NCBI GenBank assembly: GCA_003260075.1
Contig: QLIY01000014.1
Location: 260,545 to 324,544, forward strand
From: Phallusia mammillata
Lineage: Eukaryota; Chordata; Ascidiacea; Phlebobranchia; Ascidiidae
Length of the DNA: 64,000 bases
Direction of reading: 5' to 3'
Numbering within the stretch: the first letter of the stretch is position 1; each line of letters starts with the position of its first letter. A program made the position numbers and the translations under genes. The notes under the pieces were generated by a model. That model was not told the origin of the DNA, ran no database searches, and saw only the letters and a program-made list of their open reading frames with translations. Positions 1-10,335 of this stretch are shown in pieces.

Positions 1-192
1 GTCCACCTCCTATGCTGTTAGTGATGCTCTCTTTTGCACTGTGTTTGCCGCGTTTTATTTTCGCCTTAACCCTTTCGTTGCAATTCTTTAATTGACCTGT
101 ACATATGTATTACAGACGACAAATCTATATGTGATATATATATGTATGTGTTTGTATGTACAAAACCTAAGAGGCGCCATTGACTCAATAAA
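1..192 (+). other. Possible 3' end of an upstream gene
   Basis: Two frames stay open from the left edge and close at about 90-100 (one with TAA, one with TGA). A canonical AATAAA lies at 187-192, followed by AT-rich DNA. This fits the last codons and 3' UTR of a plus-strand gene that begins outside the window. The short open stretches match no family I recognise, so only the polyadenylation signal is concrete. Confidence 0.2.
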
Positions 193-2290
193 ATAGTGAT
201 TTCAAATACGGTTTGCAGTGATTAAAAATACTCTCGTGGGTGTTAGTATGTCAGAGGTGAAATTTTATTCATCGATTTTTGCACTTCTTATTTGGTTAAG
301 AGCGAATTGTTTTTTGACGCTAAATTCAATTTACATTTGGTGCATAGTTATATTATTTAACTGGTGAAGTTGTTTTAAAACTTTTTAGGATCAAAAACGG
401 TAAAATTTTTTTTGAAAGTGATTAGTCGGACATAAACACGTAGTACGCTGTTTTGGGGGGGGGGTAAAAACGATGCAAATTTTTTTGAAAGTGATTAGTC
501 GGACATAAACACGTAGTACGCTGTTTTTAGCAATATCAAAACGATTACTGTGTTGTTGACCGCGTTTGTACACGGTGCGAAGCCTTTATTTTTGTGTGTA
601 CAAACCTCGGAACAATACAAAATTCTTCCTTTTTTATGCAAAAATGTTTTGTAATATTTTTGGTTTTCCAACTGTGGCTGTATTACTTAAACGAAACTTT
701 AAATTGGTTAACTACTTCCAAATTAAGTACTGGGCCACCCAGCCCACTCAGAAAGGACGCAATTATTAATTAACTGTCTCAAAGTTTCCGTTTCACGATT
801 TTATGTTGCACCACAGTTGATTAGCACGACAGAAACTGGGTGTTAACAGTATCGTTGCCATCAAAGTCTGACATAAACATGTTTTTCCTTCTTGCGGAAC
901 CAGCAGGCGATGTATCATATCATCCGGTCATACGGTTTTAAATCTATAGCGAGCAAAGCTTTCTATGAAACCTTGTGTTTTAAGCATAACATTGTATTGC
1001 CTTGTAGCCGAACAATAATCGAAATTCTGCGGTTTCAAAAATCGAAATGCGCTTTTTTCCAACACAGCTTTTGGCATATGTTGCGCTTTCCATGTGCCTT
1101 TCCATTTATGAAAGTTGTATTGTTTGCACAAACTGACCGTACATTTGGATCCTTTTTTTAATCAAGAATTTTTTGTTATCAATCAAAACCAATGGTAGCT
1201 ATTATAATGGATTGCGTTTGTAATGGGCATCACATTAACGTTTTTTGAAACGGTTTACAAAACGGCTGCAGATGCACACTGTTTTAGCCCATAAGGTCTT
1301 ACCAGTGCAGCTGGTGACAAGATTATTGCCGTATTGGCGAATATATCTGCTGCTTATTCACCATGTAATGGCTCCACGCTTTTATAGTTTTAACCGTTTT
1401 ATTTCCAAAACAACTAATGTTGAAAGGTCTGGTGTCCAGAACTGGTTTTAGGTGGGGGGGGGGTATTGCCGTATTGGCGAATATATCTGCTGCTTACTCA
1501 CCATGTAATGGCTCCACGCTTTTATAGTTTTAACCGTTTTATTTACAAAACAACTAATGTTGAAAGGTCTGGTGTCCAGAACTGGTTTTAGGTTGTTAGC
1601 AGTTGTAATCAATTAAACTTAATGAGTTGCGCATAAAATAATGGGACAAGCCAAAATGCAGTTACTCAATGTCACGAATCTGACTTACCACATGAATGCA
1701 TGCACTGAGCGGCCAGCAAAATCGTGATTTTATAATGGCAATTTATTTCAGTCCTTGTTTATAATAACGCATTTCCCTTCTAGCACGGTAACAAAACAGT
1801 TTCCATTTGAATTTCGTCAACAAAATGAACTGATTTGATTTATAAACACAGTTTTAATGTCAGGTATGAAAACAATTCGGTGATTTAACATATGTTTGCA
1901 TGTCACAAATCGACTTGTTTAGAAACAAGTGGTAATATAGAAGAGGGTTTTTGACTACAAGTGCCAGTAGAATGACGTGATTTACTCACTTTGAACAACA
2001 TCCTCTAAACCACTTCATTTTTAAACTGTTGATAATATTTCATCCGTTAAAACAGTGCACTTGGCATTGCCAAGTTGGCAAGTGTTTTAAATTCGAATTA
2101 TCGATTGTTGTTTGCTTTGTTTTTACCGTTTGTTTGTTAGACTTTAGACATTGTGAATCACATTTGTTTTTGTTTTTCAGTTACGAAAATAAACTTTGAA
2201 AATGAAAACTTTAAAATGCGCTTTACAAACATTCATTTTGACATGAAAGCAAATAAAAATTGTCATATTTTTGCCCAAAATGAAACAAAT

Positions 2291-2919
2291 ACCTTATTTA
2301 CTCGATTGTAAGCCGCATGTTGAGGTGTTACAAAAATAATGTAAGCCGCACGCTGGAATTTTTGATAGTATTGTTTCTTAATACATCTTTCTGTTGTTAT
2401 ATGGTATAAATATTTGCCCAAATCTGTTAGTTACGTTGATAACTGTACCCGACAGAACGTTTTGACGTAGAATCTGTACACGCATACATGTTTTGAACCC
2501 AAAATAATTTAAAACGTTGGATGGTAGAAATATTAGTAGNTTCTCTTTACTGACGATGACACATTGCATTCATTTGTCAAGATAATAAATGTAGAAACAA
2601 ACAATAGAGCCGTTTGTTTCACATTTTAACAAACATCTGCTGTGTGTGTTTGATGAGATATACAGGTCACGCTTAAATACACAACCCTACCAGAAGCCAC
2701 ATACATACCGTTCTGCTTTATATGTGTATTTTACGTTTTTTTGCCGACATGTACTCAAGGGTAAAATAGATTGTTGTTTGTTGTCATTTTTATCCTCGGT
2801 GGGCGGGCAACTACCCCCCCCCCATAAAATTAAAATGTAAGCCGCCCTCGATTATAAGCCGCACAAATGGCAGCTAAAAAAACAATATAAGCCGCGGCAT
2901 ACAATCGAGTAAATACGGT
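2291..2919. mobile_element. TIR element with ATTTACTCGA ends (MITE-like)
   Basis: The left end reads ACCTTATTTACTCGATTGTA followed by AGCCGC, and the right end is the inverted equivalent (GCGGCATACAATCGAGTAAA then TACGGT). The motif 'gtaagccgc' recurs inside both ends. It encodes nothing. The interior is disrupted by an N (2540) and a C10 linker (2814-2823), so its true length is unknown. No clear target-site duplication was seen. Confidence 0.55.
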
Positions 2920-3786
2920 ACATTTGGTTGTCTTAAAAAGAAAGCGAAAATTGAAATCGTAAACACTAAAAAACGAAGGTGTAATTGTTACTATTAGTAT
3001 CCTATTCTTGAGGCAGCAGTTTTTGGCTATGGTGTGAAATATATCCACTGAGAAACACGTTTGTTTGTTATAAATGTGAATCAAAGTGGTTAGTTAAAAA
3101 ATTATGATGATTAGCTGTTTGCCAGTGTCGATGCTACTGGTTGCTTATTACGCCGGAAGCTGACTGGCTTATGTGATGTTCTCTTTACTGACGATGACAC
3201 CCCCCCCCCGTTAGTTAAAAAATTATGATGATTAGCTGTTTGCCAGTGTCGATGCTATTGGTTGCTTATTACGCCGGAAGCTGACTGGCTAATGCGATGT
3301 TCTCTTTACTGACGATGACGCATTGCATTCATTTGTCAAGATAATAAATGTAGAAACAAACAATAGAGCCGTTTGTTTCACATTTTAACAAACATCTGCT
3401 GTGTGTGTTTGATGAGATATACAGGTCACGCTTAAATACACAACCCTACCAGAACCACAAACGTACCATTCTACTTTATATGTGTGTTTTCGTTTTTTAG
3501 CCGACATGTACTCAAGGGTAAAATAGATTGTTGTTTGTTGTCATTTTTATCCTCGGTGGGCGGGCAACTAAATGCGTTATGCTCACAATGAGTCCGCCGT
3601 CGAGCTGTCTGTTTTATTGTAAGTCCGTTGATCATTTTATACTCGACTTAACGATGTCAGATAGCATTTATTGTATTGCATGGCCGTTTTGTAAATGTGA
3701 TAAACGCATATCATACCTTACACAACAAAAAATGCTTGCTGCTTTTAACCTAGTTACTGTTTAGCGTGGCTCACATTAATTGATTG

Positions 3787-4121
3787 ATGGCCGATTTGTA
3801 AACGGGCTTGAAATTGGAGCCCGAACCCGACCCGATTCCGAAAGTACAAGCCCGAAACCGAATCGTTTAGGCCCGAAAGTTTGATTGACAGACCTATATA
3901 CATTGAAGCCTCAAGAAAGACCAAGACAACAAACACAATAGACAAATGGTCTCGAACAAGGCGTTTTGAGGCTGTTTGACATTAGGTCAGGTCCAGCAAC
4001 TAGCTACTTAGCTAGTTAAGTTAACTTAATAAAAAATACTGACACAAAGTGTAAAGTCAGGCCCGATTCAAGCCCCTTTTTTAAGAAACCCAAGCCCGAA
4101 CCAGGCCCGACTTAACTCTGG
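3787..4121. mobile_element. hAT-like nonautonomous element, GCCCGAA family, degenerate ends
   Basis: The sequence is rich in GCCCGAACCCG-type words and runs to a right end 'cccgacttaactctg', matching the right end of the better-preserved copies at 4360-4953, 44944-45492 and 60659-61049. The left TIR is decayed and no target-site duplication could be matched. It is non-coding. Confidence 0.45.
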
Positions 4122-4359
4122 TTCACATATTTCCACTTTAGCTCGTGTATTCACATTCTGGCCTGTACGTGACCTGTGTGAGGCGTGATCACATTTTTCA
4201 TGGGTTTCGTTTTATCACGTGCAGTGTTAGAGCATTGAATTGGTGTTCCAATTCGGAAACTGTACATAGTCAGGCATTGTGGGGTTTTTTAGGATGTCCC
4301 TCGTGTTGAATACAATTGTGACAAAAAAACAATAGAGGCCTGAAGCTTGTCATGTACTT

Positions 4360-4953
4360 CAGAGTTGCAAGCGGGCCCGAAATCTGAGCCCGAACCCGAG
4401 AGTATCAGCCCGAAACCCGGCCCGAACCCGAAACGTTTTTGCAAAGCCCGTTTAGGCCCGAAATTTTGATTGACATTGACAGGCCTATCCAAGAAAGCCT
4501 TGCAACAAAGGATGAGAACCCCCCCCCCGAAGCCCGTTTAGGCCCGAAATTTTGATTAACAGGCCTATCCACGAAAACCTTACAACAAAGTATGAGAAAG
4601 AAAAAAAGGGAAAAGACAACAAACACAATGAACAATAGTAGACAATGCGGTAAACAATACGTTTTAGAGCAGGGTGAGCATTAGGTCAAATCCAGAGAAT
4701 TGTTGCCCCCCCCCCAGTAGACAATGGGGTAAACAATACGTTTTAGAGGAAGGTGGGTATTAGATCAAAGACAGAGAATTGTTACTTAGTTGAGTGATTT
4801 TATTTAAAAAACAATGGCGGAAACGGAACGTAAAGTCAGGCCCGTTTTGAGCCCGTTTTTTGACAAATACCTAAGCCCGAACCCGACCCGAACCCTAACC
4901 CGGCCCTAACCCGGCCCTAACCCGGCCCTAACCCGGCCCGACTTGCAACTCTC
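4360..4953. mobile_element. hAT-like element, CAGAGTTGCAAG family, with 8-bp TSD
   Basis: The ends are CAGAGTTGCAAGCGGGCCCG and, inverted, CGGCCCGACTTGCAACTC. The flanks carry the same 8 bp, ATGTACTT, at 4352-4359 and 4954-4961, which is the target-site length of hAT transposons. No transposase is present. Two C10 linkers (4519-4528, 4706-4715) with duplicated flanks lie inside, so the true element is shorter. Near the right end an 11-bp unit (CCCTAACCCGG) repeats about four times. Confidence 0.75.
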
Positions 4954-4984
4954 ATGTACTTACTTTTTCGTTAACAACGTGCTG

Positions 4985-5183
4985 TTTTAATAAAAACCAA
5001 ATTACCAAGGATGTAGAATAAAACGTACTCATTTTATTAAACAGACGTTTCGACAAAAACAATTGTCATCATCAGTGAAAATATAATGTACAAGCGGAAA
5101 CAAGCGCGTTTATGTATAAACGTCTGTTTAATAAAATGAGTACGTTTTATTCGACATCCTTGGCAATTTGGTTTTTATTAAAG
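4985..5183. mobile_element. Foldback MITE with about 65-bp terminal inverted repeats
   Basis: The left arm begins TTTAATAAAAACCAAATTAC and runs to ATTAAACAGACGTTT. The right arm is its near-perfect reverse complement, ending in AATTTGGTTTTTATTA. The loop of about 65 bp contains 'ttgtcatcatcagtg'. No ORF is present. The left arm, with about 30 bp upstream of it, is repeated nearly exactly at 11573-11672, where it stops at an N. Confidence 0.7.
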
Positions 5184-5544
5184 CTACTGTTTAGGTCGGT
5201 GCCTAAATCAGTTTGCGAAAATTTGAGATATTTTTCAGGGGATTCTGATTAGTTTGGTTTAGTGGACTCACAATCTTCGAAACTGTATTTAATATTGCGA
5301 AACACTGTACACTGAATTTGGCCTCGGAACATGAAAAGCCCCTTCTATCATTGACATGTTTGATGACTTTGTATGCTCATGATTCACTCGGTAAAGCCAA
5401 CACGTCTTGGCAAACAGTTTCTCATTTCTTCCAACTCGATTTCGCAACTGAAACGTTTCTCTAAAGTCTTTTTCGCGAATGCGTTCAACACCAGTTTATA
5501 TGAAGCTTCCAATAAAAGCAAGTTCAAGACCAACTTTGACTTGA

Positions 5545-5660
5545 TTCGGTATGACGCCTTAATAATAGGCCTGACGAACTGTGATTTATATATGAGTGTG
5601 TCGTTGATCGCTTGTCTGCATAGACGTTTCTTGGCTCATTCTAGTTGTGAATATATCTTC
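5545..5660 (+). repeat. SINE tail fragment (GCCTGGCGTACTGTGAT family)
   Basis: This is a diverged copy of a repeat containing 'ataacgcc...ggcctggcgtactgtgat', 'atgagtgtgtcgtgatcgct', 'gcatagacgcttcagggct' and 'gatccca.ttatgaattta'. Related copies occur at 24026-24110, 34223-34455, 41566-41700 and 49890-50035. The fullest copies have a tRNA-like head, so this is read as the 3' part of a tRNA-derived SINE. Confidence 0.5.
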
Positions 5661-6564
5661 ATTTTTTGTTTAGGGTTTTAACATTTTTGAGCGCATAACC
5701 TTGGATTTGGCCTGAAGATACAAAACGCATTGGGGATATTTCTCTTATCAGACTCAACTTTTTTCCCGGGGCTTTTTTAATTGTTGTAGTAGGCATATCT
5801 CAATTAGATCGTCACGTTTGTTCGGCAAAACTGTTTCAGTCATATTCATAATCCTGTTGTTGTAGTTATTGATTTGATGTTTAGAGAAATTTCTGGTAAA
5901 GCCACAGCATACAAAAAATGTCACGTGGCTAAAACGTCACAGACAGAACTTTACACAATGCATACATATCATATTAAATATTACGTCAGTCAAAATATGG
6001 TGCGTAAAAATATTGCGAAAACGCCACTGCACTATTCAAATAAATTGGCAAAACAAACGGCAACCGAAGCTTTTACAATACAGAGAGAAATAAGCGTAGC
6101 ACCTATACACCAAAAAAAGCTTCACCATTGCAGTAAAATATTTAAAAAAATGTCTTCAAAAGTACATGACCCCTATTGAGAGGGCGTTTTCATTTATCCC
6201 GCATGTCATCAAGAAAGGTGAATGTTTAACACATAAAGCACATGAAACGTTTTATGGGAGCCTTAAACCCCGGCTACAGAACACGGTGTGTGGTGGCAAA
6301 ACAAATATTGACTAGCCTCAAATCGCACACACCGGCCGTTTATAACCGTCAGTGTCAGATGTACCACGTGGGTGGTATAAGATGTCACGTTCAGTTCATG
6401 GAATGTTTATGAAAACATATAATGTTCAAAATTGTACATCACTAAATACAAAGGCTAAAGGGGGATATGTTTTAGTTCAAAAAGATAGGGGCTTAAAAGT
6501 ACGTTTAAGAGTTTTTTTTACAAATGGCAACACAAATTTTGGAATTAGCTTTGTTTAAAAGTGC

Positions 6565-6661
6565 CCTTGGATGGCGACACTAGCCAATACGGCTGATCAC
6601 TCATCACCATTTGCACTGATGAGACCTTATAAGTCGAAACAGTGAGCACTGTCTGCAGCTT
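6565..6661 (-). repeat. Interspersed repeat, CTGCAGACAGTGCACACTG family
   Basis: The reverse complement reads AAGCTGCAGACAGTGCTCAC and continues with 'aggtctcatcagtgca'. The same repeat occurs on the plus strand at 19590-19715, 22535-22653, 22830-23170, 51590-51900, 55274-55670 and 58213-58450. Full copies run about 250 bp with blocks 'ccaacggcactccagtttgt' and 'gatgccacaactgggcat'. It is non-coding; I infer a SINE but see no certain Pol III boxes. Confidence 0.5.
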
Positions 6662-6699
6662 ATCATTTATTTGCTTGTATGTTTTTACATAACTATACC

Positions 6700-6937
6700 C
6701 AGTGGTGGGATTCAGCTGGCACCGGTTCTATAGAACCGTCTCACGAAAAAGATCTATAGAACCGTCTCAGGAAAAAGAAATTTTATGAGATCAGTGAACC
6801 GGTTAGCATTACTGGTTACTGTCAATGGATTTTTGCATCTTATCTGATACACTGACTTTTGAGATCCAAGTAGTTCACGTGTTTTATATGACTTTTGTGA
6901 TAGAACCGGCTGACATACAATTTGAATCCCACCACTG
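6700..6937. mobile_element. hAT MITE, CAGTGGTGGGATTCA family
   Basis: It starts CAGTGGTGGGATTCAGC and ends GAATCCCACCACTG, with the family's internal words ACCGGTTCTATAGAACCG and TTAGCATTACTGGTTACTGT. The flanks (ACTATACC / ACTAGCCT) only partly agree, so the 8-bp target duplication is weak. It has no coding capacity. This is the most frequent element family in the window. Confidence 0.7.
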
Positions 6938-7616
6938 ACTAGCCTCTTACATTAAAAAATATTTTAGAAAATACCACTTAGCAGTAATCATGATTTTAAA
7001 AACTGTTGCACGAAAATACATGGAATGGGGTTAGCAAGCCTATGAACATATAAATAAGTTGTAGTGACAATGGCAGTAAGGTGTTGTTGTCTTTTAGGAG
7101 TGTAAAGTAGTACAAAGAGATAACAAGATTGCAACAATGAATTAAATTTACGAAAATAATCCCCAAACAGTTTTTGTACACGAAAAAATGTTGTATGAAA
7201 ACACTTGGCAAACACTAAACGTAGTAACTGGAATTACAAAACCAGGGGTAAAAAATGGCACCACACATTGTACAGAAAGGTGCAAAGTTTATCCTTGGTG
7301 AAAGTTACATGTAGAATGGTATGATGTGCATGCAAGGTTTAGAAAAGATGCTATAAAGTCTGTAACTAACTTCCACGCATTTTTTAATGAGAATTACAGA
7401 TAAATGTGGGTAAATGCATATCAGGAATAGCAGAATATGTTTAATAGCATAGAATCGTAAAATATAAGCCCATTACCTGTTAGGAAAATCACCCGCTTAA
7501 TTGCATAAAAAAAGCTTGGCAAATTGGTTATGCATTTAACCCAGATTCGCCTGTATGTAAAAATGATGGTAAAACCTGCACCTTTACATATTTATAAACA
7601 TCGAGTTGCACTGTGG

Positions 7617-9796
7617 TCAATCAGTACCAAAGTACTTCTGCCCAAAGTGGACAGGAGCCACCGGATACACTTCCGTTGACAATATTCTCACTTTCGGATG
7701 GTTGGTTATCACTGAATTCAATCCTGTAAAAAAAAACAATACCTGAATAATGATGATCTATGTATAAGAAACATGCCAAGATTCTAAACAACTGGGCTGG
7801 TTTTTAAGTTGCTTTCTATGAATTTAGCTTCAAACGTTAGTGATACAGATGGATGTTTGTAATCTTATTGTTTATAATGATCCAAATAAAGTATATTCAT
7901 ATTCATAGCTGTATAATTTTACTTAGTCACAACACACTAACTTTTTTTCAGAAACCTGGACAGATTTGCTGAACAGGTCAAATTGTCACTTTGTGTGTCT
8001 AATTAATTTTTTTTTTAAATTGTTTTACCTTCAGGAGTTGTAAAAAGAGTGAGTAGAATAATACTGGACTGAGGAACATTGTGGTCTTCCAATATCTCGA
8101 TGGCTTTGATGGCAGTGTTACCAGAAGCTGAAAGTATAATGTTCATCACAAAATATTAATTTAGGTTAAATGTTAATCTAAGCTGCGCTTTTTAAGTTGG
8201 AGTCAAAAGCTTTTTCAAAAATCTGCATTTCTGCCCATAAAAAAGTCAACTTTCTGCAAATATTGTAAAAACAGCAATAAATTTTTGGTTTGAGTTGGAG
8301 TGATTTAAAGTTTTGTTTTTTAAGACATAAAATGAATTTTTCCAACACTTTTCCAACACATGACTTTTGAGTTTTATTTATCCTCACACTTTTACTGGAA
8401 ATTTACCAGTTATAAAAATATCTTTAAACTTTGTTACTGATGTCTTTGTATCAAATACAGAAAAAATATCTTACATAATATTGGATACATCAGCAAAACA
8501 TTTCTCCTGTGAATGTCCTTCGGAAGTTTGGCATAGAAAACTTTTGCTTGGTTTGTTTCATCGTCAGTTTGAATGAGAATCTTTCCGAGTCGAATTGATC
8601 GGCAACAATCACGCAAACCTTGTTCCATGGCCTCGCCTTAAGCAACAAATATCTGTGTGATATATTCTATATACACCAGTTCTTTGGCAGTAATGTTTTT
8701 GATTTAATTACTCTTCAAGTCTGTGTATACTGTTCCAAGATGTATTTATTCCGCATAAACAAATAATGACAGAATGAAAGAAAGAATTATAGACATTGGC
8801 TTTGTATTAGTAATGGGAAATTGAAAGTGAATGCCATCATTCTGTATTAGGGATAATATTTTCTTCTTCACACAGCTGTCTTTTCCGCCAGAAAACAGTT
8901 TATTTTACTGAGTAAAATATTTCATAGCAAGATAATTGCACTAAAACCATCACCAATAATAAAATCATTACAGAATAGAGTTGGAAGTTTTAATGAATAA
9001 AACAAAAAACAAAACAACAAGTCAAGACATGCTGGTGGGCAACTTAAACAATTCCAAAAGTGAAGTAAAGAATTATTTACCACTTCGTATAATGCTGACT
9101 CCACAATTTCCTTTGTCGAACTTAATCCCCTCGTAAGGATGCCCACAAGAGGTTTGGACTATTTTACTTGAATAGGGAAGCAGGTTTAAACTTTCCTCTA
9201 TCACTATTCTAATCAGTCGGTCGGCACTGAAGACAAATTCACTTCTCGTCGAATTTCTGGTGAAAAATGTTTGTTTTTCATTAAAAATGACATACAATAC
9301 ATGCCTATAGAAGCTGTTGCTACCAGGCATATTATCAAATTTATAGAGCTCTTCTGGCAATTGTATTTTTATTCCGACGTTTCGACGTCCTGCAATTGTA
9401 TTTTTATTCCGACGTTTCGACGTCCTATACAGGTCGCCTTTATCAGGGGTAAAACGTCAGTGTAAAAACACGATTGCCCGAAGAGCTCTGTACATTTGAC
9501 AGTACATGCTTATTGAAAAATAGAACATTTGAATTAAAAAACACCATTACAGAACAGTTCTTTTATATGCAACCAAACACAATTCAAACCTTGAAGAAAC
9601 AAAACAACAAAATAGTAAGTTACTTATCGCGTAGAATTGTTTGTAATCTTCGAATTTGGTCATTAACCGCAACAAGTCGTAACTGCGGTGGATTATCATC
9701 GTAAAACACCGGTGAATTATCAATTTCTGTCTGTAAATTACTTCTGACCTCTGGTTCATTAGTTGCCATGTTTGCGGTTACCATAGCTGAAGGCAT
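7617..9796 (-). CDS. UPRT: Uracil phosphoribosyltransferase homolog (5 exons, 238 aa)
   Basis: Animal UPRT-family protein, related to the enzymes that make UMP from uracil and PRPP. Exons on the minus strand: 9624-9796, 9081-9256, 8475-8636, 8029-8127, 7617-7723. All introns are GT-AG and phases join to 717 nt. Recognisable blocks are NDQIRRLQTILRDK, FSADRLIRIVIEESLNLLPY, YEGIKFDKGNCGVSIIRSG, MEQGLRDCCRSIRLGKILIQ, LLMYPILSSGNTA (about residues 164-176) and the C-terminus PVHFGQKYFGTD. The PRPP loop reads YPILSSGNT where bacterial enzymes have DPMLATGGS. The acidic residue is therefore absent, as in vertebrate homologs, so catalysis is uncertain. The start ATG at 9796 is the first after an upstream in-frame stop. 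Exon 1 is duplicated across a C10 linker (second copy to 9937), which appears artefactual. Divergent from TAF8. Confidence 0.93.
9340..9500. repeat. Interspersed repeat with TATAGAGCTCTTCTGG / AGAGCTCT ends
   Basis: It lies in UPRT intron 1. It opens with 'tatagagctcttctggcaat' and closes with 'gcccgaagagctct', i.e. inverted ends, with two tandem copies of 'ttattccgacgtttcgacgt' and then 'gcctttatcaggg'. Related copies are at 24150-24255 and 26990-27155 in MLH1 introns and near 53975-54025 in GABBR2. It adds spurious codons (MPEELYKFDNMPGSN) upstream of UPRT exon 2 that are not part of the gene. Confidence 0.5.
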
Positions 9797-9940
9797 ATTA
9801 GCCCCCCCCCCAACAAGTCGTAACTGCGGTGGATTATCATCGTAAAACACCGGTGAATTGTCAATTTCTGTCTGTAAATTACTTCTGACCTCTTGTTCAT
9901 TAGTTGCCATGTTTGCGGTTACCATAGCTGAAGGCATATT
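9670..9940. repeat. Duplicated UPRT exon 1 around a C10 linker
   Basis: 9670-9800 and 9811-9940 are near-identical direct copies separated by ten C (9802-9811). They differ by scattered substitutions, including one that changes the protein (NEPEV versus NEQEV). This looks like two alleles placed end to end. A naive annotation would read through it as one longer exon with a Gly-rich joint. Confidence 0.85.
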
Positions 9941-9945
9941 AACGT

Positions 9946-10335
9946 TTTGGGAAAAAATCACCGATTTTTACTTTAATTTGCACGTTTTGCTGCATGCTGA
10001 GAGAGAGCTAGTTCCCTCCGGATCATCATGGGTAAACGACATTATGTACATTTATTAAATTTAAATCTTATGTAACTTTTAGACCATTTAAGATTATTCT
10101 CACTAGATAAAGTGTAATATTTGTTTAACAAACATTGTCCGTGCCTAATTTTATTTAATAATGAAGAACAATTGTATAAAAACACCCTGCAATAGTGGAT
10201 AAAATACAAAAAATCCCCATAAGTCACGCCTCATTTAACACAATTTGTGTGTTGTTTGTAAAAAATGTTTTATTTGGCAGAAGTAGTCGAAGTCAATTGA
10301 ATTTACTGAAAAGGTGTTTACGAATTTGGGTAAGT
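9946..10335. promoter_or_regulatory. Intergenic region between divergent UPRT and TAF8
   Basis: About 390 bp separates the second UPRT start copy from the TAF8 ATG. The genes point away from each other, so this stretch must hold both 5' UTRs and promoters, possibly one bidirectional promoter. I see no clear TATA box placed for either gene and no named factor site. The duplicated exon 1 makes the real spacing uncertain. Confidence 0.4.

Larger units (their letters stand above)
193..7616. other. 7.4-kb region without a recognisable gene
   Basis: No exon with a recognisable protein was found on either strand; the open frames of 60-100 codons lack family motifs and overlap repeats. The region holds a TIR element at 2291-2919, hAT-like elements at about 3787-4121, 4360-4953 and 6700-6937, a foldback element at about 4985-5183, SINE-like fragments near 1268-1350, 5545-5660 and 6565-6661, and ten-base G or C linkers at 455-464, 1454-1463, 2814-2823, 3200-3209, 4519-4528 and 4706-4715. 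A longer repeat pairs 2570-2813 with about 3330-3570. The single N at 2540 marks a contig join. Confidence 0.6.

Noticed and set aside
2570-3570. Possible tandem array of a conserved unit, or a CRISPR-like repeat-spacer pattern
   Set aside because: Only two copies of each unit occur, joined by C10 linkers or an N. There is no regular spacing and no short repeat with unique spacers; this is overlap duplication in an animal genome.
4894-4941. Interstitial telomere
   Set aside because: The unit is 11 bp, not TTAGGG, and it lies inside a hAT-like element with its own target duplication.
5874-6179. 101-codon plus-strand ORF (MMFREISGKATAYKK...)
   Set aside because: No recognisable domain, no splice or polyadenylation context, and chance frames of this length are expected in AT-rich DNA of this size.
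9620-9961. 113-codon UPRT exon with an internal repeat and Gly-Gly-Gly joint
   Set aside because: The repeat is the duplicated exon 1 and the glycines come from the C10 linker.
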